DNA of 64,000 bases from Cliona cf. orientalis (Eukaryota; Porifera; Demospongiae; Clionaida; Clionaidae), in NCBI GenBank assembly GCA_963930775.1, contig OZ005694.1, positions 8,820,899-8,884,898 on the forward strand, read 5' to 3'. Position numbers and translations under genes: made by a program. This document shows, in pieces, positions 24,101 through 33,588 of the stretch. Numbering within the stretch: the stretch's first letter is position 1; the number at the start of each line of letters is the position of its first letter. The notes beneath the pieces were generated by a model that saw only the letters and a program-made list of their open reading frames with translations, was not told the origin of the DNA and made no database searches.

Positions 24101-24468
24101 TCCCTCAAGTTCTTCTATGGTCCTGACGATGATTCCGACTCGAAGGGAGGTTTCACTACCATCAGCTTGGGCACTGACACTATGAATGTTACCTACTACA
24201 ATTACAAAGGTACACGTATAGTTATGAACATTATTAGTCCATGGGCATTCTTGTAAGTCTAGGATGATTAAGTACATTGATGACGCAATCAAGCCTCACA
24301 CACATACACGTACATACATGCATACACATGCACAGTCATAATATTATTATTATACATACGCACACAATGCATACACATGTACATGCACACACAATGCATA
24401 CTACCTGCTTATACAAAATTAATGTAGGTCACAACAAGTACCAAGTGACTGTTTCCAGACCCACATGA
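21184..24468 (+). pseudogene. ACP5: TRAP copy 3: purple acid phosphatase with internal partial duplication
   Basis: Exon 1 (21184-21510) is intact: signal peptide MVDYRSSFVVVLLISLLSS, then VVGDWGG and GDNFYDNG. A first exon 2 (21848-about 21969) is good through [20 protein letters not shown] but its 3' end and donor are replaced by unrelated sequence. A second partial copy follows: the end of exon 1 (22170-22274), another exon 2 (22601-22738, with Ser for the Gly of GNHDH, extra bases and an in-frame stop), exon 3 (22969-23191, good), exon 4 (23779-23970, with a four-base insertion after CACCACG), exon 5 (24083-24209) and exon 6 (24428-24468). It seems to be two copies fused by an unequal event; no single splice path gives an intact enzyme. 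Confidence 0.87.
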
Positions 24469-24730
24469 ATCACAAGAATTATTTTAAAGTTTACTTCATC
24501 GAACAAAATAATAATAATCAAACTCTGTGTGAAATTGACTACATTATTATAACAAACAATAATATTATGGGCTAAAGCGATTGTGAATTAACTTGCTGTG
24601 CACAAAAATTAACAATAAATTAGAGTGGTGAACAAATACTCCATACAATACAATAATAATAATTGAGCCACTTGTATCATACCAAAAATAATATATCAAA
24701 ACGTACCGTAATAATAAAACGACCACATGC

Positions 24731-27700
24731 CTAGTCTTTGTCATTTGTTTGGTGTGACTGTTTTGCCGAAACCTCGGCCAACTTCTCAATGACACCCTTG
24801 ACTAGCCTGTGCATGTCGAGAGCTCTCATCTGCCCAGTTTCAATCACCTCCTGATGGCTGGGGGGAACCTTATCCGAGTCATGTTCCAGGATAACACAAT
24901 TAGTGATCAGGGACATACCTGCAATTAAGGTATACAATGGTTGCTCAAATGTAATAACATTATTGTATACTCTCAGTCATATGATGTACAATAATTATAT
25001 ATACAATAATTCTTGTTTTTGATTGAATCCTTCCTTTTGTGAATGCCGTGTACAATGTATATACAACAATTATTATTAAGACCCTGACTATAAGACTTAC
25101 ATGTACACTGAGTATTCATCTTAGCATGATAAGGTGATTTTGAAAACAATATACCTTCTCCTTGGATTACTTATTTTCATTACATGTTTACGAGGATCAT
25201 TTTTTGAGTCACGACTACATGTAACTTGTTCCCAGTCACCCCCAATGTTCTCCAACGCACGTGAGAAAAAGATCTGGGCGACTAGGGATGTTGCTAACAT
25301 GCAACATCATTGTTTATATATAGGGGGTGGGGGCTACACAAGTAGCTAGCGTATTCTATAGATTATCATCGGCAGTTTAGAAATGGAAGGTACATTGGAT
25401 ATACAACCCCTAATCAATGACCTAGACATAGCTACCCTAATGGACCCATCACAAAACAACATCGTAGCATAGAAACAGCTCTCACCTAGCACCTTTATGT
25501 CGGCATGTCTTGCAATGGTGACCTCAGGTGCAGTGCTCATCCCTACAGCGTCAGCTCCAATGTTCCGTAGAAAGATCGACTCGGACGGTGTCTCGTAGTT
25601 GGGTCCGCTGATGTGAACGTAGACCCCTTCTCGTATGAACGAGTCCATTCCCAGGTCAAAGGCTGCCTGTTTGGCGAACCGCCGTAGCTCTCTGTCATAG
25701 GCTGTGGTCATGGCCGGGAATCGAGGACCAAATCTGCAAAGGGGTAATTACAGATAACCCCTTGCAATCAAACTATATACATGTGTGGCACAATAATAGC
25801 CTCGTTCTCAGGCCCATTCCCAGCTTTCCAACTCATTCCCAGCTCCATTCCAACATTTCAATAAAAGCTGGAAATGGGGCTTGTACGTGTATCATGCACC
25901 CAATATTGCTATAAAAGAAATTGCATAAAATAAACGAAGCTGTTTACTCCATGTCATCCTCCTTATTAGTGGATTTCGGACTACATAAAAATCATTCTGA
26001 CCAATTAAGAGGCTGTGTACTCCTGGTCCTCACTAATTGCATTGATTAATGACATACCTGTCCTCATTATCTCCAATGAGTGGGTTGGCCCCTGTCATCC
26101 CGGCCAGATTGATGTGGTCTTTCATGATCATGATGTCGCCCATGTTGTAGTCTGGATTGAGCCCGCCGGCCGCGTTGGTCACTATGATGATCTTTACACC
26201 CAGCAGCTTCATCACACGAACAGGCATCGTCAGCTGTGAGTGCATTATAGGATTTATGAGGGGTAAAAAAATTCATTTTGGAGAGGTTTTGCAGATATAG
26301 ATAAGGTTGGTCTCAGGCTGTGTGTATAGTTATAGGATTCGTGAGCTAAGAGGAAATTATATTATTAAACAAGGCTTTGCATTTTATTATAATCCGTGAG
26401 ATTTTATCTGTGAAATTTTATTTCGGTGAATTCATTTTTTTATAGGGGGTGGGCCCAGGGGGATGCACCGGGGTACTGTGTATTCTACAGATTGTCATTG
26501 GCAGTTTAGGAATGCAAGGTACATTGGATGTACAACCCCTCCCTAATCAATGACCTAGACATAGCTACACTAATGGACCCACTAGCTAATACCGTGATAT
26601 AATACACGCACTAATAATTCAGAACTGATACTACTCTAGTCAAATTATTGATACAAGATACATACATACATACATATATACATTTTTCCCAACGGGAGCA
26701 ACTATCAATTATTAGCCAGATATCCTTGACGCTATTTACGATGATTACTATATAAGTAATACTCAGTATAAGTATTATACTGGTACAATACATGTACATG
26801 TACAAGCCCCGTGTACTATCAGTCTATATTACAGCCTTACCATATACGGAGAAATGGTACATAATTATGTGAGTGGGTGTAGGTCACGTACATGTATGCA
26901 CACACACATATGTGCAGCTGTGCACGCACACTTGTGTACAGCGACTAGCGCGTGCATGCCCGCTTGATTAAGAGGAATTTCCCCATCGTTATCAAAAACT
27001 CGAGTGTATATAAACTGTTATTGTTCACTTGTACGGGAAAACAGTTGAATGCTTACATAAACATGCTATAACGACGTATTGTTGTGATGTACATACAGAG
27101 AATAATGCTTCCAGAGATAGCCTTATACATGCACACTACGTATACATGTGTACTACTACAATACAGGATTTGTACAGCTGACATTTGGAATTTGAATTCG
27201 AATTGTGTCTACAAATGGACACTTGTGTACTTACACGTAAGCATGTGACAGTTATAATAGCAGTAACTATGCTTTTCCCAAAGACAGTGTAAACACCATT
27301 CAAAATTTTGAATTTGAATTGTTTTGTAGACTTGAGCAGTAAGTGTACTGGTACTCATCAGAATGGAGGAAGCTAATCATTTGAAACACGAATACATCAG
27401 CTCCCAAATAGCTTGCACACACACACACACACACGGTATATATCCATAAGATGTACAGATCGATGGCATAAACTGTCGAATAAACTGTCGAATCCAAACT
27501 CGAACTGTAGGGTATTGTATAATATTCGTTACATAACTATGCAGAGGTAGTGTATTCCTACTTCAACAAGATGAATGTCATGTATACGTGTATGCATGTC
27601 TATACATGTATGTACATATCGATTGCACTCCCGTTGTACCCACTTAGCTACTGCCTACTGGTGCTTCTAGAACCAACTACATACATGTACAACGATCGAC

Positions 27701-28164
27701 AGGTAGCTAATGTAGCTAACCAGTCATCAGTGTAGGGGACAAACAACTCGTGACCGGCACACAATAATGGAGGCTGAATGCATAATTATTGGAACTCTCA
27801 TCAAACAATGGATGTAACTATCTAAGAGCAAAGCAAAGACAATGCCTGTAATAGTGTCATGTCATGCTGTGATGCATGAAATTCTGTATATATATAGGTT
27901 TAACATCTACTAGCTATATTCATACCAATCCCAAACCTACCAGCCCCTTCGTAAGCCTGAGAGAGGAAGGGGCTAGTGCCCCAGACTATGTACCCTCCCT
28001 ATTGCCTGCTCAGCCTAATCCCAGCAAGAATGCAGAGCTAGGGTACATGGTATAGTGCTCACCTTCCAGGGGGATGCCCCTCGTAATAATGGAAATATCT
28101 CTGCATACAGACCACAGGTGGCCAGAGATATGGCCAAACACCAGGTTACCCTTGTGACTCTTCA
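24731..28164 (-). CDS. PNP: Purine nucleoside phosphorylase, N-terminus not found, frameshifted exon
   Basis: Trimeric-type PNP (phosphorolysis of inosine, guanosine and their deoxy forms; cytosolic). Exons on the minus strand: 28073-28164, 26058-26233, 25496-25733, 24731-24918. Diagnostic stretches: [44 protein letters not shown] and GMSLITN, giving the catalytic Glu (YET) and Asn (LITN). The first visible exon reads [13 protein letters not shown], then needs a one-base shift to give [15 protein letters not shown], and another in a C-run to reach PWK before the splice to LTMPVRV. It also reads QRYFH where the family has QGRFH, losing the phosphate-site Arg position. The expected first exon (GSGLG motif) was not found before the DUSP gene at 28970. 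So it is either a decaying gene or a real one with assembly errors and a distant first exon. The large intron 26234-28072 holds no other gene. Confidence 0.85.
25345..25460. repeat. Dispersed repeat copy (related at 26440-26600 and 33165-33320)
   Basis: Shared words include GGCAGTTTAG, GGTACATTGGAT and GACCTAGACATAGCTAC followed by AATGGACCCA. Three copies, two in PNP introns and one upstream of SAMHD1-like gene 3, all in the same orientation. Origin unknown. Confidence 0.75.
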
Positions 28165-28969
28165 CTGAGGGAGAGAGGGAGGAGAAAAATGCATGATATT
28201 AAAATTCTGGGTTGAGATAGCACCATTAGGCAGTAGGAAACGGTCGTCAGAAGCTGCACAAAAAGTTTCAGGTTAGTTAGGTAACGGTCGTCAGAGGTTA
28301 CAAGTACAATGGTGTAGGCTGCAATAAAATAATAATGGAATCAAGTCAGTACTAAACTACATACAATGTCATGACATTCTATCTGTATTGTACAATCAAA
28401 GATTAACATGCATCTTATATCCATAGAGTTGGTGAATGGACCATCGAGGTAATGAAAGCAGCAAGAACAGGCATCTTTGAGCCAGAGGTGAACTCATTAA
28501 TGTACAGTAGCCCATTCCCAGGTCCTATTCACAATCTATCGGGGAGCCTATAGCTAGGGTCAAGAACTATGTGTGCAGTGTGTATAAAATTATATTATCA
28601 TTATGCATTCACAATATCCTCCTTTTTTCTTTTGAGTGCAGTATTCAAGAAAATTCAATGGGGAAGAATGCCCAGACATGTGGACTCTCCTGGGTCAAGC
28701 CAGGAACTCATGAACCATTCAGTAAATCAGAATCTGATGCTTAGCTACACTCAGGATTTTTATTCTTTCATTATCACTACAATGATCTGTGAGTTGAGAT
28801 CATTGATTGATCAATAGATCAATAATTATTTTGTGAGTGTGAGTGGAAGGATGTGTATTGTGGTACCGACAATGTCATTCAGTCCAGCTGCTACCAGAAT
28901 AGAAAATTAATAATGTTAAGGTCCTATCCACAGTTTGGCATGGAATAAAAAATTTAATAAGAGACAGAG

Positions 28970-30117
28970 CTAGTTTGTTAGACCGAGTTCTCGCTCCAGC
29001 TGTCTCAGTTGTTTCATGAAGGCCTCGTTTGGCTGCACGGAGGATCTGGTCTGTCAAAGTCTCTCCAGTGCTCTATCCAGAGGTAGCCTCTCCTTATGCA
29101 TCACATACGCCATAGCTATGGACGTCGACCGAGAAACTCCTGCATTGCTGAGGATAAAATAGGCTTGGATAATAGATTAGGGCCTTTTTTCTCGACGACC
29201 TTTACCAATCAACGGTAGGTAAAGGTCGTTGAGTCAAAGGGTCCGTTGATAGGTAAAGGTCGTCGGACAAAAAAGGGGGTTGACTTGATTAAGGGGCACA
29301 TTAAAGCAGTAGCATGTACAGTCAGGCTTACCAGTGAATCAGTACAGTGCCCTTCTCTCTCAGTGCTTGGTCGATAAATCTCTCACATGTTGGATAGTGA
29401 GCAAGAAGGTCTTGAGTTGCATCATCCAACATCTCAACGGTCAGATAAATAAAGTCCTACAAATTAACACAGATATACACTGTTTCTAATAATGAGAAAT
29501 AAACACATAAAGTCATGTATTGTAAGTCTTCAACTCAACTACTTATATAGCTTACATCTGTGAATGCATTGGGCACCCCATAAGCCACATTGAGTATGTG
29601 ACTGTGACTCCAAGTTCCTTCAGCCTGGCACAGTTGTGAGCTATGTCTTGTGATCCGACCAGGAGCCGTTCTGTGGCCACACCCACTGTCTTGTCTGGGC
29701 TGAAGTCCGGACAGAATCCCAGTCCTTGACCTGATTCTTTGACACCGGTGATGACGGCATCACCCGACCTGGTCCTCTTCTCTATGTACTGTAAAAATAT
29801 TATCATGGCAGTTTATACTTTGCCTCAAATGACCTGGCTTTAATACATGGTTCTAGATACTCTGGGGTTCAATATTTAAATGAATAGGTTACAAATGACA
29901 GCTACCTCTTCCTATACATCCTTGTATTACATACTCTTGCTATTAATGATCAAACCGCTTGCATGATCTGTAGGGAAAAGTCCCCCCATACTCATGATAC
30001 TGTACATGCCTATATATGTAGACAATCTACCTTTTTTCCGTCAGCTGTGATGAGATTGGTATCCACTGATTTTAGGGATTTTTCATCAAAATTCTTAATA
30101 TCAGAGAGAAAGGACAT
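28970..30117 (-). CDS. DUSP19: DUSP19-like dual-specificity phosphatase with two lesions
   Basis: Four exons, minus strand: 30031-30117, 29556-29788, 29342-29456, 28970-29147. Order and words fit DUSP19 (a small cytosolic dual-specificity phosphatase that scaffolds JNK kinases): an N-terminal MSFLSDIKNF...GKK segment, LLVGSQDIAHN, LNVAYGVPNAF, then the active-site loop HCNAGVSRS split by the last intron, and PNEAFMKQLRQLE near the end. Two problems: exon 2 has two extra bases (GTCACAGTCACA) between GVT and HILNVAYG, and the last exon has an in-frame TGA at 29054-29056 (ALERL-stop-QTRSSVQP) though the frame continues cleanly for about 30 residues to a normal stop. Either a recent pseudogene or errors. 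Start at 30117 by alignment; a TAGTCTCG-family MITE begins 20 bp upstream. Confidence 0.83.
29195..29270. repeat. Inverted GGTAAAGGTCGT hairpin in DUSP intron
   Basis: CGACGACCTTTACCAATCAACGG is followed by GGTAAAGGTCGTTGAG and CCGTTGATAGGTAAAGGTCG, so three copies of one 12-base word pair with each other. The same word occurs alone at 9365-9377, 17797-17812 (reverse) and 30752-30766. Confidence 0.7.
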
Positions 30118-30136
30118 ATTCGTTGCTAGGCTCATG

Positions 30137-30515
30137 TAGTCTCGTCCCCAGACCCCACCCTCGAGGAGGAAAAGGGTCTGGTGAACTTGGGCAGAATCCT
30201 TGGGCCTGCGCTGAGGAATTTCCACGCGCCAATTACGTATCTTTGGCTCAGTCATATGACAAGCTTACCGCAGGAATGCAACGTCGCTATACCATCTGTA
30301 TAGCTATTCAATTTCGCCGACCAATCAGATTCAAGGTTTGCTTTACTGCCGGTTGCGGGCATGCGATCACATGCAAACGCAGCCATAGCGACCAATCAGA
30401 ACCAAGCTTTGCAGGGCGTTGTCAGCACATGTGCGCATGCGCCGTAGAACGAGAACCGAGGATTCAGCCCAAGTTCACCAGACCCTTTTCCTCCTTTTGG
30501 GGGTGGGGTCTGGGC
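30137..30515. mobile_element. MITE of the TAGTCTCG family beside the DUSP19-like start
   Basis: The left end TAGTCTCGTCCCCAGACCCC and a right end containing GGGGTGGGGTCTGGGCTCC enclose about 50-bp inverted arms that include AGGAAAAGGGTCTGGTGAAC. About 380 bp, no coding frame with motifs. Sits in what must be the 5' UTR or promoter of the DUSP19-like gene. Confidence 0.8.
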
Positions 30516-30960
30516 TCCTTTGGACGTGTTGGTTTGGGCGTGGCTCGTTCATATCTCGCCCCGCCCATTGGCTTTGAACGGTTAATGCATGTGATGATAA
30601 TTTTTTTGAAGGTGGCCACTTCCTAGCAATGCCAAATGCCACTGTGGGTCAACCGTGGCGTTATTTTAATTACTTTGTAACCAGATGCTTAGCAGCTATT
30701 AAAGCGGGAGGACCACCCTAGCTAGCAATCGTTTTGCGCGTGTGCGCATCAACCGGTAAAGGTCGTTTCAGTTGCCACGGTCACACGCCGAAAGTTCTAG
30801 AAATATTACAAATTCATACTGTAAAATAGCTCACCACAACTATAGCATATTATTATAGCTAGCTACAACATGTAGGCCTAGATAATAACCAGAATCCAGG
30901 CTCTAATAGCGAGGGACTAATGTTTATGACAATATGCATAGCTTGTATGGTTCGAGTCAA

Positions 30961-31542
30961 CTAGCTAGTCTGCATTTCGTTATCCGAGTCGGAATCCGTT
31001 CCATCCTCAATAATTCCTTGATGATGTGTGTACTTGCACACGCGTGTAATTATTATGTGTTGAACAGGTAGCTTATCAGAACTGAATTGCTGTCCATTCT
31101 GTTCTAGTGTTTGCCGAATATCACAGAGCTTCTTGTCGATCGCATCCTTCAAAGGTCGACGAAAGTTTGTATCTAGACGCTTTTCCTGCTCTCTCAAGTT
31201 TTCTGGCCTCGTTTCTGGCGGCTGCTGGGGTCGCCTTGGAAATTTCACTAAGTAAATAGATGGCCATTTTCTACCTGTTATTACCTTTTTAATACTCTCG
31301 ATGCCTGTGACTGCAGCTGGCTGTGAAAAGCGTTCTATCTCTGCTGTAGGGTCGTGTTTGCTCAGTTGTTTCGCCTTACTCACATACTGTTTGCGTAGTT
31401 GCACGTAAAAATAATCGATTGAATCGGTGCCATCATCGGGATATTCTTTGTCTAGAAGTTTACCGATCTCTTGAGTTGTTATTTTACCAATACCAATACC
31501 ACTCGGCGGTGTAGCCATCATCAGTTTAGTGGTCTCTTGCAC
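30961..31542 (-). CDS. Unknown intronless gene B, 193 residues
   Basis: Uninterrupted frame from ATG at 31542 to a stop at 30961. The protein is hydrophilic: EIGKLLDKEYPDDGTD, IDYFYVQLRKQYVSK, GIESIKKVITGRKWPSIYLVKFPRR, a Pro/Arg-rich linker PQQPPETRPE, a helical KRLDTNFRRPLKDAIDKK, a strand VQHIIITRVCKYTHHQ, and an acidic tail (DGTDSDSDNE). No signal peptide or membrane segment. No known family recognised. Segment order resembles gene A at 17905-18435. A second in-frame Met lies eight residues in. It is the next gene upstream of DUSP19-like in the same orientation; the 700-bp gap between holds the MITE. Confidence 0.7.
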   Translation of the reverse strand: MQETTKLMMATPPSGIGIGKITTQEIGKLLDKEYPDDGTDSIDYFYVQLRKQYVSKAKQLSKHDPTAEIERFSQPAAVTGIESIKKVITGRKWPSIYLVKFPRRPQQPPETRPENLREQEKRLDTNFRRPLKDAIDKKLCDIRQTLEQNGQQFSSDKLPVQHIIITRVCKYTHHQGIIEDGTDSDSDNEMQTS

Positions 31543-33588
31543 TGGATATCAAGTGGTCAAGATCAGTCAAAACTCCGATTAGAGCCTCGCGGATGCTACT
31601 CTACTCATGTAGATTTATATACACGGTAGCAATGTATAATAGGGTGATGTGGATATCGCGTGCGCATTAATTCGAGCCATTAATCAGTGTCGCATATCGT
31701 ACCGGAAGTCGACAGTTAATCATAATAGACTATCCGTGGAAAAGTTCATAGCTGAATTTTAACAATGTCGTGCTAATATAAAAGTGGACCCTTAATGAGA
31801 TGTAACAAGTAACTTGAATAAGGTGAAAGTGAAATGGTTAGTAAGTAGGATGGTTACAAAATTAATGATTATAATTAAATGAAGGTTAGTTTTGAATGCT
31901 TGGAGTGACGGTGCAGTCACAAGTTCCTGTGGTAGCTAATGCAGAAATTGCATGTGGCACAAAATTAATGAATAAAAATATAAGAGTTTGTATGAGCAAA
32001 TGGTTGTTGTACAAATATTCATACATGTATTCTATACTATGGTATAATAATAATTATTAAAAACAAGTGAATAAAATCGAAGGACGAAGTAGGGAAAAAA
32101 AAATAAGATTTATTACTATGCTTGCAGCGGACGATCAATGGGAATGGATTGATCAGACACTGGCCGGTTATTCCAAAGATCCATAATTATTAGTTAAGGA
32201 GGTTTCTACGTGATTTAGAAGACCGAAGGGCTCTATGTAGAATCCCGAGCGCAGAGAGGATTCTATAGTATACGGAGCCCTGAGGTCTTCTAAACGATCA
32301 TGTGGAAACCAACTAAACAGTGTCTAACAAGTTTAGATCATAATTATAGTAATAGCCCTAGGATACAAAGTTGCATGTATATAGGGGTTCTATCAAAATC
32401 TTGTAAGGGTTCTATCAGACTTGTATACGGGTACTATACCTGTTAATGACCAATCAGATTGCAGTATTTGTTACAAATAATATGATCTAATGGTATATAA
32501 TATGATACTCTACAAGCTCATGCAGTTTGCATCTGCTGTCACCATAATAATAATAATAATATCATTATTATACATGTATGTTGAATATATATAACAGAAT
32601 GACTGCATGTACATTCATTTTTTGTGGGTAATCAGCCATAATAATTATGCATGCTATTCTGTGTGTGGCAGGTAATCGTATTCATACAAAATTTGAATAT
32701 CAAACTTAACCGTATTCATGAGTTGGTATGCCAACAATAAAACACCATGAATCTAGTCAACATGATTGCGGCTCAGAAGTTAAAGGGTGATGGTCATATA
32801 TACTAGGCAACTCTTAAAATGGGCGTAAAGTAAGGAACATGATATGATGCGACATGAATGATGCTAGCTTGCTAGTAGCAATTGCGTTTGAAATTGTCGC
32901 TGTGAATGAAGTTATCAATCCTTGGTCAGATCCATTGACAAACAGGCATACGTGAAATGTCAACTTGATATGAAAATTATGAGTGCTATTTTTATGCTAA
33001 CACATGCAAGCACGTAGCTATACAGCTGACAGATAATATCATTGAGTCAAGAATTTAATATCAAAATTAATGATGCTCTGCATTAATTTATGTTATGATC
33101 CATAATACTTTATAGCAGAAATTTCCTTTTTTATTAAATTTTGGTGAATTTACACTTATGGGAGAGGAGTGGGGGATACACAGGGGTACTGTGTCTTATA
33201 CATCGGCAGTTTAGGAATGCAAGGTGCATTGGATGTACAATGACCAAGACTCATAGCTTTTACACTTATACTAGTCTAATGGACCCACTAACACCTTGAT
33301 ACACACCCTGTCACCGGGATATACTGACTGTACAATAATTCAATACTGATACTACTCTACAGTCTAGTCAAACATTTTTACAGTACTATCATATTATTAT
33401 TACATGCAGTGCCTTAGGCATGATTATGTGGAAATGGTCGTCGTTGTTATAAGTGCAGATTCGATGCACGCATGAGTAATATTAATGTGCTCATGAATAT
33501 GATCAACTACAGGATGTGAATCTGTAATGAGTTTGCGCAGTTTAACTGACTAACCAGCGCGGCAGAAAGCTAGTCGGATCGTGTCGAG
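31543..33588. other. ACP5: Intergenic with TRAP debris and foldbacks
   Basis: No gene. It holds a 53-bp scrap of TRAP exon 3 (32125-32177, ATGGGAATGGATTGATCAGA), a foldback at about 32203-32317 (arms with TTTAGAAGACC / GGTCTTCTAAA), a scrap of TRAP intron 3 (32592-33030, plus strand) and a copy of the PNP-intron repeat (33165-33320). The TRAP pieces show a further copy once lay here. Confidence 0.8.

Noticed and set aside
29054-29056. TGA as a selenocysteine codon in the DUSP19-like gene
   Set aside because: The position is not a catalytic cysteine in the family and I could not identify a SECIS-like structure; nonsense or sequence error is simpler.
30123-30626. 167-codon plus-strand frame starting MLGSCSLVPRPHP
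   Set aside because: It lies almost wholly within the inverted arms and interior of the MITE at 30137-30515, with no protein motif.
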